A DNA stretch of 64,000 bases from Aphidius gifuensis (taxonomy: Eukaryota > Arthropoda > Insecta > Hymenoptera > Braconidae), in assembly GCF_014905175.1 (NCBI RefSeq), contig NC_057788.1, positions 15,339,404 to 15,403,403 of the forward strand, written 5' to 3'. Made by a program: the position numbers and the translations under genes. The first letter of the stretch is position 1. Every line of letters starts with the position of its first letter. Of the stretch, positions 33,843-45,860 are shown piece by piece. A model generated the notes under the pieces. That model was not told where the DNA came from and ran no database searches. It was given only the letters and a program-made list of their open reading frames with translations.

Positions 33843-35970
33843 ATCTGATTTCTACTATCTCATTCATTACACTTATCCCTTGACTCTTACAAAAATTAAA
33901 AAGTCTTCTCCCCTCATCATTTATTACTTGTCCTTCTGTTTCTTTTTTTCTACTTCCATTTGACTCTTTTTCGTAAAGACGGTAAGCTAATGGCTCAAAA
34001 ACTAGACTCAACCGTATACGAAAAGAATGTGTCAAATGGTAGTCCTTGAGACCTAGAACACATTGCACATACCCTCAAGCAGTTTTATGAGACGTTAAAA
34101 AGTCGTTTAAAAAGACGTTGCAATGTGGTGTTTTTCTCGTATATTAAAATGTTCATATGTGAAATTACTTCGAGTCCAGCTACCGAGCTATAAGGTGCGA
34201 CTGAAATCAACTTGTAAAACTGGTATTGGTGACGTGGTTTTGCCACCTTACAAACCAATAATATATATCTATATTTCGTTTTGTATTCAAATAACCTGCA
34301 TCACATTCATTTATATAGTTTGTATCTTGTAGAATAAATTGTTGTTAAATAATATTTAAAAGTAAATTTTGTGTATAAATTTTTAAAAATTGAAAAGTAA
34401 AAGACTAATTTATTTATTATTCATAAAAGGATAAATTTAGTCTTCTTACATACTTTCCAGTAATAACCTGAATTAAAATTTTTTAACCTTAGTTAGAAAG
34501 GTATTATTGAAAATTTCAAAGCGTTAAAAAACGATTGTAAAATTTTACCTCTCACTGAAAAGCATTGAATTAAGATCCAAAAATTTGAAATTTCAAATAA
34601 CATAGTTCATTTATATTATAAAATGTGTAAAAAAAAAAAAATTATTAAATTTCGGTTATTAATTATCAAGTATAGTCTCGAAAATACAATATTTTTTATT
34701 TGATTGAACCATTATGACACTACAAATTTAAATCTTCCTATAAAAAATGGAAAAATTTTGTTCTTTCACTACAATATATTAAGATAAGATCCAAACCTCT
34801 CAACTCTTAATCAACGTGATTTATATATATATATATATCCAAATAATTTAGAAACAAATTATCAAGTCAAAATTAATTACTGTTGATAATCAACTTCAAC
34901 TTTAAATATCTCAAAAAATATTCATTATGTTTCTACTGTAATATTCTAAATTTTCATTTTATAATATTAATTTGATGTGAGGTTATGAGAATTGTTTAAA
35001 AGGTGAGACAAATGAATTTATGAAATGGCTAGGTAGTTGGAATAAAATAGCACCATAATTTTTATTTATATTAAAAAATATTAATGTAATTTATTGAATT
35101 AATTCGGTGACCCTGTTCGCACACACTTTCACACACACATTATTCACACAATATATTTTACAACCTTGTTTTACTTGTTGCTCTGGATAATGACGTTGAC
35201 AATGATGATGATGTTGTCTGGGTTGATCAAGCCCGCTGATGACAAATTATATTGTCTGCTTTATTCAAAAACCAGTTACCAAAGATATCAGATTGTTCCA
35301 AGTACTTGTGTTAATGTTGTTGATATGGACAATATATTGGCGGTGAATTTCACCGAGTGAACGCCGTTCCGAATGCCAATAATATTGTTCAGCTAATTTT
35401 CACTTGTATAATTTTAAAATAAAATTGTTGTTGTTGTTGTTGTAATAATACTGATGGACACAACAACCCTCAGGTTATTCGAGGAATTGTCCAGACAATG
35501 TATATGTAAGTTCTTATTCAACCACGTTTTTATTACTCTGGTTTTAATTTTATTGGTAAATTTTAATTATACTTGTTGGTTGATTGCTACTTGCCGGCAG
35601 CATGGAAAAAAATAGCACCGTCTCTTCAGACGGTCTCTCCGTCGCCATTTTACCATGGAGACTTTCTCTCCTCTCTCCTCTACATTCACGCATCCACACA
35701 TTAAACACATACATTATTCACTGATGTCACGTAGGGCCACCAGTATAGCCAGATTATTATTATATGACTATGTTGCACGCTACACTACTTTATTGATATC
35801 AAATATATATGAATCAACAGAAAAGAATTTCTTTCATTATTTTCCACTGCATATTTAAGATCAAAACATTTGTAAATTTTTTTATTATTAAATATTAATG
35901 TCAGGTAAGAAAATTAATGGGAAAAAATTCGTATTCGTAAGGCTTTATGTTTACCTTGTGTTTAAAATGT
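33843..35970. other. AT-rich intergenic sequence, no gene recognised
   Basis: Contains short frames at 34123-34332 and 35166-35360 (the latter begins with a hydrophobic MFYLLLWIMTLTMMMML stretch), a (TA)n tract near 34822 and a (GTT)n tract near 35430. None of the frames has a recognisable domain or neighbouring exon evidence. Confidence 0.4.
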
Positions 35971-35974
35971 TAAA

Positions 35975-36806
35975 GATAAAACTTACCAAAAACGTCACTT
36001 AAAACTAACCAAAAAACCAAATAACCACAATAATCACGAAAGTCCAAATAATCCAATTAATCCATTGATGTTGATCTGGGCCTGAAATGGTAAATCTTAA
36101 AATTAAGTTAAGGGGTTTGCCTGGAATCGTTCAGTATGCTGGTTCGTGGAGAGAGGGCCGGGTAAAGAATGATAAAATTTTGTCACTGAAAATGTGAAAA
36201 CAAGGGGAAGTACAATAAATTACTCAACAAAACAATAATTATGGCACACAATTCACAAGTTTATTTATTGATTAAACAATCAAAGTATCAGAAATTATTA
36301 CTAAACACAAAGTTGAAGTTTATCAAAAATTATTAAATATTATTCAATTGAACACAAATAACAAGATTATGAGGCCTGACTTCGAGTCATGGACCTTGAC
36401 AAGAAAAAGAGTAATATAAAATCAATAATTAAGCAAAACTAAAAGATAATAATTAATGAAAAAAATGCGGTAAGGCTGACCAACTGTACATGAAAAATAG
36501 GGGATTTTAGGGAGAGGATGACTCCTGCTCCTTGGGTTTGGGTATGGAAGGCTCCAACACCGGGGAGGGGTAAAGACTATTCGAGATTCTGGGATGACTC
36601 GCCAAAAACTTCGAACCTACAGGTCTGAAGGCAAAAACCGGAGAGAGAGTATGTGGCTGGATCACCCTCAGCTTGAATAACTTGAGGGGTTTCCCTTTCC
36701 CCAGCAATATTCCTCTTTCTGTTTGGCCAACTTCACTCGATAGTATAATAATAATAATAATAATAATGAGGAGTGATTTTAAGGTAGGCGAGTGTAACTA
36801 GTCACA
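35975..36806 (-). repeat. Inverted, 3'-truncated copy of the 28.9-kb LTR
   Basis: The reverse complement starts TGTGACTAGTTACACTCGCC at 36806 and follows the 28947 LTR for about 800 bp, including CCAAGGAGCAG and CGGCCCTCTCTCCACGAACC. Similarity stops after GGTAAGTTTTA. A (TAA)n tract is at about 36750-36775. Confidence 0.7.
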
Positions 36807-37164
36807 ATATATTATATTATATATGTATATTATATGTATATTGAATATTTATTTTTAATTTATTTAATCAATCATGACATGATTGTTTGTAACTTTCAAG
36901 GTAGCTTTTTTGGAAGTAAAGAAAATATTAAAGAAAACAACAAACAATTGTCAAATCTATGCTGCTATTTTTTGATTCAACTTTGACTAAATTTAAATAA
37001 TCAGATTGAATCGTTTTTTTTTCCACTTAGTCACTTTTATTTCCTCTTTTAAAAATATATTTGACTCTTGGGACTTATTACGTTTTTTTTTTTCAATTTT
37101 TCTTCATTTTTATTTTCTACTTTTTTTGATGAAGTTATCTCAATTCTTTGGGTATTTTTTATTC

Positions 37165-37602
37165 TAGATCAGAGGGTGGTCGAAAAAAGAAAGATCGGCG
37201 AGGGGACAGAGGACTGCAACTCGGTCGGTAAAACAGAGATAGTAAAGAAATTTTTCGTTCGAATTCCCAGTTGTTGATAATGCAGAGATCGTAAAGAAAT
37301 TTGAATATATCATTTGATGGTGTGAATTCCCAGTTGTCATGTGTCAGTAATACAGATTTGGAAAAATTTTGTCATTTTAACGTGTGATTTCTCATGTCTC
37401 ATATCCCATGCCTCATGTCTTATGTCTTATATCTTATGTTTTATATATCGTTTGACGGTGTAAATTCCCAATCACCATGTGTTGATAATACAGACTCGAC
37501 CGGAAAAAAATTAAATTTTGTCATTTCATAGTGCAATTTCTCATGTCCCATAACCTATGGCATAGCTCAAGTCTTAAGTCTCATGTCTCATGTCCTACAT
37601 AC
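37165..37602 (+). repeat. Dispersed repeat family R, copy A
   Basis: Shares TAGATCAGAGGG, GGTCGAAAAAAG, GATCGGCGAGGGGACAG, CTCGGTCGGTAAAACAGAGA and AATTCCCAGTTGTTGATAAT with copies at 45655 (plus) and 57350-57835 (minus). Its 3' half is built of CATGTC(T/C)CAT-like short repeats. It is cut by the solo LTR at 37603. Confidence 0.75.
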
Positions 37603-38825
37603 TGTAACGAGATTTGGCAGATCTCACGCTCCTGAAAATGATGAGAGGTCTGGTCTGAGGGGTTTTATCGACTAAGACGCTAATTAATACCACCGGTTTG
37701 TGAGTGGCCTCGGTAGTGACATCTATTTTCGCCTGAATGTCAGTGTTGACTTGGTAGACATCCGCCACGAGCAGATGATCAGGATTTTGACCCTGGCTAC
37801 GTCAGATTCGTATCCTCTACTTCGACACTCCCACCGGATAGTCGCATCGGGTGTGCGCACAGATGGTCGTATGGAGTGGATCAAACGGTAGTGGGGATCG
37901 AGAGTCCATAAAACTGGTGATCGCTGGCATCTTACTGCCAGTCGTCGACCGGCTTTCGGAGCTGGCTGATGGCACCGGAACTGGTGACAGTCCCCGGTTG
38001 GCTTCCGATAAAGCTAGCTAGTGGAGTTGGCTAGTGACTTGGTGATGTCGACAAGCTCCTATGGAGGAGCTAGTTGATATCACTGGTGGACCTGGCATGA
38101 CTCCTTGGTGGAGTCAGCCGACATAGACGATGACGTCGACTGGGTCTTAAGGTGGAACTAGTTGATGTCACTGATAAGTCCAACCAAGCTTCCGATGCGT
38201 GGTGCATGCTTCCGGGGCTGATTTACGATGTCGCTATGCTGCATAGGTAGGAAGTTGTATATCACTCGCTCTCTCGCTCTAGTGTGGTTACTTACTGTCA
38301 GGGTAACCTATAGTCGAGTAGTCAGATGCATAGAGTGGTCCGGCGTAAGACCAGCGTGGCTGCGAATGGACTTTATGTTCGACTACTTGGTGCACTAGAG
38401 TGAGTAGGCAATAGGAGGATATTTGGTAAAGCCTGCGAGGTACGAATATCCTTGTTCTCGTATTGACTTAGGTTATCCGAGTTAGTTAAACCAAAGTTAA
38501 TGTTCACGGTAACAACCGCCTCCGCGGGGTGAGGTTATTACGCCCCCGGCCAATACTAAAAATCATATACATTTTAGTAATGGTGCCTGAGTGCCGTTTT
38601 GGAACCAGTATGGTGGACCGCGCCCCTCTACCATTTCTTGCTGAACTAGTCGCTACCGAAATTGCCGTCAGCGGCCATTGCTCCCGCAACTACCCCACGG
38701 TCTATTGGTTGCCGTTATACACCAGCTTGATCCCTCCTGGCGGTAAGAGAGGAGGATGGTGAGGAATCCTTGTTGATCCCATAATAAATGAGGCTTCTAC
38801 TTTATCGGTGGAAAAATTAGTTACA
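37603..38825 (+). repeat. Solo LTR with 4-bp target duplication
   Basis: A 1223-bp block, clearly GC-richer than its flanks, starting TGTAACGAG and ending TTAGTTACA (inverted TGTAAC/GTTACA). ATAC occurs directly on both sides (37599-37602 and 38826-38829). There is no coding frame, and short imperfect repeats such as GCTAGTTGAT(A/G)TCACTG occur inside. It interrupts dispersed repeat copy A. The 4-bp duplication fits Gypsy-type integration; the family is not known. Confidence 0.75.
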
Positions 38826-39070
38826 ATACATATATATTTTTAGATTGGATATTGCTGTAGCTAAAAAAAATTTATTTTATATTCGGTTGACACATAAAAC
38901 TTTCAATCGGAGTCCCGTTAGTGACACAAAAAGGTCGAATAAAGATTTGTCTTCATTTTGAATACTCATAAAAACTCTAAAATTTTATCCCGTATCTAAA
39001 ATTCATAAGATGATATTATTGTAAAAGTAAATAACTAATAATATCAAATTATAAAATTAATAGTAATATG

Positions 39071-39388
39071 CAGAGCCGGAAAGTTTGTCTGTTATTTCAG
39101 TTTGCCGTAGATACCATGGCAACATGGTGAAATATAGTTAAAAAAAAAGACGATCTCAACCTCGTACATGGAAAAATTGGCCTCTTAAAAATAGCCCTTT
39201 AAAATGGCCTTATATTTTTGGCTTCTTAAAAATGGCCTTAAAAAATGGCCTTATGTTTTGGCCTTATGTTTTTGCCATGGCCATTTTTTCCATGTACGAG
39301 GTTCAGATCGTCTTTTTTTAACTTTATTTTACCTTGTTGCCATGGTATTTACGGCAAACTGAAATAACAGACGAACTTCCCGGCTTTG
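39071..39388. mobile_element. hAT-type MITE with 107-bp inverted repeats
   Basis: Starts CAGAGCCGG and ends CCGGCTTTG. The arms are inverted for about 105-110 bp. The 8-bp direct repeat GTAATATG flanks it (39063-39070 and 39389-39396). An 8-bp duplication and a CAGRG-type terminus are hAT hallmarks. The core is a short run of TGGCC/TGGCTT words. A truncated relative lies at 22979-23306. Confidence 0.88.
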
Positions 39389-39396
39389 GTAATATG

Positions 39397-40500
39397 TTAT
39401 CCCGGGATAGAATTTTATAATCTTTATAGGTATTTAAAATAAAGATGAGTCATTCTTTGACCTTTTTTGTGTGCCACTAGCAGGACTTATAAATATTCTA
39501 ATCGACAGTGGCTAAGTATTTAAAAAAAAGACTCTGAAATATTTTGCATGCATAAAAAAAGCCTATTTTCAATATAAAAGGCTTATAATTGGATCTTCAG
39601 AGTATTTAAAATTAAGCCGCTTAAGTATTGTGAAAATACATTATTATTTCATATTGAACGGTTATACGAAAAACATACCCGAAACTAGCAGGATTTGAAA
39701 CGACGAACGACACATCTCTTGAATTTCTAAATAAACACTTTAGTCCACTCGGCCAAGAGACCACAACATAGTCACAAAACTATGTCTCTAAAGAAAATTA
39801 TTTTATGGAAAAATATATGATATTCGAGAGACGCATTCTTTGACCTTTTTACAAAAACACTACTACAATTCTATTGAGAATTATCGAGGTTTCCGTTGTT
39901 ATTACATAGTCAGCGTAACGTTACTTAATCGATAACTCTCGATAAAATAATCGCAGCAACTCCATGTAGGGCTCGAAAGATATGTCTTTCAAATACTCAT
40001 CACCTGTATATAAAATTATTTTTTTATGATTTATAGTTTTTGAGGAAAAAAAAAAATATAAAGATTTTTTTTTTTTCATTTTTCGATTTCGATGTATTTT
40101 ACTTAGAAAAAAAAATTAATAACGAGTTGTATCGGTTAGAGTGTAATAGAGTTCTAAATAACGCTAAATTTGAAGCTAATATGAAGGCTCCACGAGCATT
40201 TTATCAGAAGTTATTGAAAGTACCGTATTAAAAATAAAACCGCTCATTTTAAGAAGCCATTCTGAAAAGCCATTTCCATGAGCCTTTCTCTATCGCATTT
40301 TCCAAAAACTTTATTACCAGAAAAAAAAAAAAACTGATAAACATAATTCTATTTACAGAATCGCGTAACACAGCCACAATGGCCCTAGTCGGAGTATTGA
40401 AAATTTTCAATATTCAATGGGTAACGCGGGACACCAGTTCCAACACACGTTACCAGATCTCTTTGCAATATTGTATTAGATTCTGAAGTTACTATTCCTT
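39397..40500. other. AT-rich sequence, no gene recognised
   Basis: Contains A and T runs and a GGAGTATTGAAAATTTTCAA word near 40397 that recurs near 61331. No frame with recognisable content. Confidence 0.45.
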
Positions 40501-41316
40501 GCTATATACAGAGTGTCCCATTTTAATTTATCAATGGATTTTTTTCGAAAAATATAGCTTAAATTGTAAAATGTTTTGAGTAAAAGTTGTAGGGTTTGGA
40601 GGGGGACGAAGAAAAAAAAAAAAAAAATACGAAAAATCCAAAATGTCGGAGTTTCCGATATAAACATAGTTTTTTTAAATGGATACGGCATTTTTTTTTT
40701 GCACCAAAACGTTTTCTACATCAAAACTAACACTTTTTATTTGAAAAATTTTTCGATAAAATCATTTTTTTTTCGGGCCAATTTTAACTGTTTATGGATT
40801 TTCCTGAAAAAATATGGGTTTAATTAAAAAATGATATTTAGAAAAGTTGTAGCGCCCAAAAAGACGAAAACGAAAAAAAAAAAAAAAATTCCGAAAAAAA
40901 ATCAAAATGGCGGAGTTAGAAGCATAAACCAAATTTTGAAAAAAAAGCGATTTTTCCGGAAAATTTTATTTAGAAAAAGTGTTAGCCTTGATGTGAACAA
41001 TATTTTAATAAAAAAAAATTCCACCTAACCTCGAAAAATAATAGAGATGCACACGAGACGAGACGAGACGAGATTTGATCGAGTCTCGTCTCGGTCTCGA
41101 AAAATGACTAAAACAACAGTCTCGTCTCGGTATCGTCTCGGCTGAAAAAATCAGAGTCTCGTCTCGGTCTCGTCTCGAGTAAAAAAAATTGGAGTCTCGT
41201 CTAGTCTCGGCTGTATAAATATAAAGTGAACAAAAGTAAACTTTTTTTTTTTTATTATACCAATACAACGTTTTAAATATATACATTCTTATAATATATG
41301 CATATAAAATATTTTA

Positions 41317-41417
41317 TGTTACAAGGGCAGTGGGAATAATGTGTGAATTTCCAAAGCGTAAGAGGGGTAGTGCGCTTTTTGGAAATTCACACATTATTAC
41401 CACTGTCCCTAGTAACA
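41317..41417. repeat. Hairpin repeat 1 inside the hAT element
   Basis: TGTTACAAGGGCAGTGG...CACTGTCCCTAGTAACA; arms of about 43 bp including AATAATGTGTGAATTTCC separated by a short loop near 41358-41375. Confidence 0.85.
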
Positions 41418-41423
41418 TAAAAT

Positions 41424-41557
41424 ATGGTTCGTTACATGTGCCCAATCAGAGAGCCCGCTCACAACTCATTTGGAGGGGAATCACTCGCCAAGGCTCGTGC
41501 TTGCCCCTCCAAATTCGTTGAGAGTACACTCTCTGAGTGGGCACTTGTAACGAAATA
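41424..41557. repeat. Hairpin repeat 2 inside the hAT element
   Basis: TCGTTACATGTGCCCAATCA and the inverted TGAGTGGGCACTTGTAACGA bound a second foldback, with an inner pair ATTTGGAGGGG/CCCCTCCAAAT. It lies 6 bp after hairpin 1. Confidence 0.85.
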
Positions 41558-42537
41558 TACTATTTTTTTTCTTTTTTATTCTTTTATAACGTATGAGTAC
41601 TTTATTAGTTTTTTTTCAATTATTAATTAAGAATGAATATTGCATTTATTTTAACTCAAAAATTACGTATCGATTGTACTGAACAACAAACAAAAAAAAA
41701 ATATATAAAATGAATATAAATTAATAATAAATAAATCAAGTTTAAATTAAAAAAAAAAATGCTTATTTATACTTTGATTTAACATATATAATGAAGATGT
41801 TCTTTATTTATTTCGTACGTCTAAATCAAAATATAATTTACCATTATTTTTTTAAATTAAGCTGGATTTCAATTTAATTTTTATTTATTTTATATATTTT
41901 TTTGTTTGTTTATAGTTATTATATAGATGCAATATGTATAAGAACTTAATACTAAAAAAGGCACCACAAAAAAAAAAAAAAAAATTAAGAAAACCAAATT
42001 TGATATTATTGATGACACGGCGAGACTCTCGCGAGAAGTCTCGGACTATTGCTAGTATCGTCTCGGTCTCGTCTCGCCTCAAAAATTGTCAGTCTCGTCT
42101 CGGTCTCGTCTCGAGTTCGCGAGACGAGACGAGAAAGTGCCGAGACTGGTCTCGTCTCGTGTGCATCTCTAAAAAATAAAATGTTCATGCCGGAAACTCT
42201 GCTATTTTTGAATCAAATTTTTTTTTTTTTTGTTTTTTGTTTTTGTCTTTTTGAGCGCTCCAACTTTTTTAAATAACTTTTTCTAATTAAAGCCATATTT
42301 TTTCAAGAAAATCCATAAACAGAAAAAATCGGGCCGAAAAAAAAAGTGATTTTATCGAAAAATTATTCAAATAAAAAGTGTTAGTTTTGATGTAGAAAAC
42401 GTTTTAGTGCAAAAAAAAAATTGCAGTATCCATTTAAAAAAACTATGTTTATACCGGAAACTCCACCATTTTGAATTTTTCGAATTATTTATTTTTTTTT
42501 TTCTTCGTCCCCTGATAAATTAAAATGGGACACTCTG

Positions 42538-45500
42538 TATATTTGTTAGGGTTAAAATAAAAGAACACTGGATACATTTTGATATAAAAAGACTTAGAAT
42601 TAATCGAAGTTTAAGCAGGTTGCCCTATTAGTCGAGCTTAATAATGTTTCTCCTAAATTTCATATATATAATATATATATTATATATAACTTAAGGCGGC
42701 ATGATACCCGATTCTGCGTTACCATCAAGAAAAATAACACAAATTTTTATTTGAACTTTTTTTGAAAATGATGATCAGATTTATTATAACAATTGCTAAT
42801 GAAGAATTAATTGATACATTCAAACACAAGGTATTGGATCCCTGGTGAAAATAATTTTGACTAATTTTGTCAAATAATTATGAGAAACCTTGTCAAATTT
42901 AGTCAAAATTTGTCAAAATTTGGCAAATTTTTAGAGGAAATTGGGACTCTTCAATTTACGACAATTACAGGCAAACTAATTTTGTGAAATTTTGGCAAAA
43001 CTAGACAAAATTATTTAACAAATTTCGTCAAATTAAAAGCAATTTTGTCGAATTTTGCTAAAATTATTTGAATGAAAAAAAAAAACCTCGTTATGTTGTC
43101 TGCATAATTATATTATGTACCCAATTTCTGACAGTTATATACCTTTTTTATAAGTTTAACACATCATCTATAGAAATCTGTCTATCTGGAAAATATTACC
43201 ATATGAGTGATGGATATATGGTTTTCTTTATATACTAACAGAACATTATATGCCTGCATGCGAGAAACATTCATCAATATATTATTTTCTATTTTCTTCT
43301 GATTGATTTATATTATCAGTAGCAAAGATGGTAACAATTCGACGATACCTTCCAGTTTATAGATAAATTTTTAAAAATTATCAAATTCATGAAGTTTCTT
43401 TTAAATTAACGGTTTAAAGAAAATTTGGCAAAGTTTAAGAAAATTTGTTTAATTTTGTCTAATTCCGACAAATTTTGTCGAATGTATTCAAAATTTATCA
43501 AAAAAAAAACTATATATAATAAACTATATATAAACAGTACAATCCAACTGTATTGTAGTTGTTACTGCATAATAATAAAACCATGATGTTGCAATATTAA
43601 TTATTAATTAATTATTGATAATGATATTGAAAAATCGTTTGTCATTGAATTATCATCTTGATAATGCACAATTTGATGGTTCTCTTTATATCCTCGTGAT
43701 TCAGTGACTGATGATGGTGTAAAAAAAAAAACATAAATAACAAATAATTCTTCGATATATCAAGTATCAGCTGTTGTAAATAAAGATTCGAATAATCTTG
43801 ATATTTTATATAATAATGTTGCCTAATTAAATTCACCGTCTGGATAATATATATTACTAACACATAAAAATAATTGTTGTACATTTATACTAAATCTATC
43901 GAATCTAACAGTTTTTTTAATATTACATCCATCATTTGTCAATGATTAATCAACAAATATATTAAATAAAAATCAACGTAATACTATTCAATATTTTCCC
44001 AATTTGTTTAAATAATGATCTTATAAAATTGTAGTATTTCAGTATCATTTCATTCATCAATATACCTCAGTAAGTTGTTTTCTTGATCCGATTGATATGT
44101 ATTTCTATAAAATTTGAAACAACCAGATAGAAGGTGAAATGAATTATTACATTTTTTTGAATCTATTCATAGAAATTGACTGCTAATTGATTCATCTAAG
44201 TTTAGGAAGTGGACATATGAAGTTTTACCGATAGTGCAAAAATACCATATGATACGTACGTTTACAATATGCTCTATATAATAATTGTTCTTGTTTTGTA
44301 CATTGAGTTATTAAAAATTATTCTCGATGTATAATTTGTTACTGTTTTTACTACAATGATTTTAAACGTGAACTGACATTTAAATCACTACGACTAACAT
44401 CAAAATAATAATGATGATAAAATTACATCGAAATTTTTTTTTGAAATATAAAATATATATTTTGATTTTAATTTTTTTTCTTACATTTAATACTATACTT
44501 ACTCTCTTTCCTTCGTTTATTTGATCTAGTATTGATTAATTATTTATTTCCAGTTATTTAAACAAAATTAACTCATCGAGAAATGAATTCACAAAAGTTT
44601 AAGACCCGTGATTTCACTTTACAAAACCAAAGAGTTTTCTTATACATACTTACTAGTGACTTGTTATGATATTCACTTCCAAGATTCACTATTATTACTC
44701 GTCACATGTTCTTCATGTCAATATTTCGCCGACATCGCTCTTTCAGAATGCTGAAAACGAAATCATAGTGGAAGTCAAACTATTTCCACTAGAGGTAGAA
44801 CCTTCAGTCATCACTTATAAACGACTAGTGATGGTCGATTTTTTCATCTTTCTGAAATGTATATCGAATTAAAAATATAAAAATTGCAAATAATCCGTGC
44901 TATTATCAAACAAAATTTATGTATGAATGACGATTTATATACATATATGTATGTATATCAACACAAATCTCAAGAATAAAACAAATACGATTAATATTAA
45001 GTCTCCTCCAGTCTTCAAAATGACAGTAAATTTGTCCAAAATGGACTTAAGAGGGAGTAATGCCGGAAAAGAATCCCCACTTGGGAATATATGAGCGTAG
45101 TTAGTTCGAACGTAAATTAAATAATATGCATGAATTTATGTCGACATTTTAGAAGTGATTCTAAGACTAAGAGGGCGTTTTGTGGCTCTTTTTTTCTATA
45201 CCAATTTCAAAATTGTGGCTAAAAAAAATTTAAAAAAAAACACAGTTCAAGAGAAGGGCCTTGCATCATTTTTTTCCGATGAATTCTAGTAAAATGTCAT
45301 TGCACTGTAGTGATTTTATTTTTTATTGGAAGGAAATCCGTATCATTTAATTACCGCGATGATTTATTGAAATGTTATAGATAAATATTCCAGGAAGCTC
45401 GTTTTACCAAGCCTGACTATTATTAGGTTTTGACTATGATGCCAGGCTTTTGCAGGGACTTTGTATTAAGTCTCGAATATTTATATTAAAAACTTTTACT

Positions 45501-45650
45501 GACTCATCCATGAATACCCGGTGGTCGACATGATAGAGAATTGAAGACCTAGGATTGATCCCCCGTCACGCCGTTTTTTTTTATTCAAATTATTATCGTT
45601 AATTCTATTTGTAACGCGTGAAAAATAATAATGTTAAAAATTATAAAGTA
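42538..45650. other. AT-rich intergenic sequence with TTTGTCAAA word clusters
   Basis: Two clusters (about 42850-43080 and 43380-43510) are dense in AATTTTGTCAAATTTTG-like words. A (TA)n tract lies near 42660-42690. Short frames at 43642-43884 and 44666-44872 have no recognisable domain. No tRNA with a full cloverleaf was found. Confidence 0.45.
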
Positions 45651-45654
45651 ATAA

Positions 45655-45860
45655 TAATAGTAGTGTATCTATAGGCGTTCTAGATCAGAGGGAGGTCGAA
45701 AAAAGGTAGATTGGCGAGGGGACTGCGACTCGGTCAGTAAAACAGAGATGGTAAAGACATTTTTCATTTGAATTGTTGTTGATACTGCAGAGATGGTAAA
45801 AAAATTTGAATATATCATTTGATGGTGTAAATTCCCAATTGTCATATGTCGGTAATTAAA
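45655..45860 (+). repeat. Dispersed repeat family R, copy B (5' part)
   Basis: Begins GTAGTGTATCTATAGGCG, followed by TAGATCAGAGGGAGGTCG and TCGGTCAGTAAAACAGAGA, and ends within ATTCCCAATTGTCATATGTC. It corresponds to the first half of copies A and C and abuts the LINE 5' end. Confidence 0.75.

Larger units (their letters stand above)
41042..42171. mobile_element. hAT-type non-autonomous element with CGAGA-rich ends
   Basis: Termini TAGAGATGCACACGAG and CTCGTGTGCATCTCTA form inverted repeats. The 8-bp duplication AAAAATAA is exact (41034-41041 and 42172-42179). Subterminal regions are packed with CGAGACGAGAC/GTCTCGTCTCGG repeats in inverted order at the two ends, likely transposase-binding repeats. 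There is no transposase frame. It carries two perfect-stem hairpins at 41317-41557. Confidence 0.88.
40509..42537. mobile_element. Tc1/mariner-like foldback element carrying a nested hAT element
   Basis: Terminal CAGAGTGTCCCATTTTAATT is inverted at the right as AATTAAAATGGGACACTCTG, flanked by TA on both sides (40507-40508, 42538-42539). The arms are long inverted repeats made of similar GTTTTGATGTAGAAAACG-like blocks. A shorter copy without the nested insertion is at about 55134-55739. There is no transposase frame. TA flanks and termini suggest Tc1/mariner mobilisation. Confidence 0.8.

Noticed and set aside
35166..35360. Small secreted peptide starting with a hydrophobic stretch
   Set aside because: The frame is short, with no conserved cysteine pattern or neighbouring exon. 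It may be chance in AT-rich sequence.
38504..38762. Overlapping short frames in the GC-rich block
   Set aside because: They lie inside the solo LTR, overlap on both strands and have no domain.
45490..45580. tRNA-like sequence with a GGATTGATCCCCC word
   Set aside because: The B box is degraded and no A box or cloverleaf could be found.
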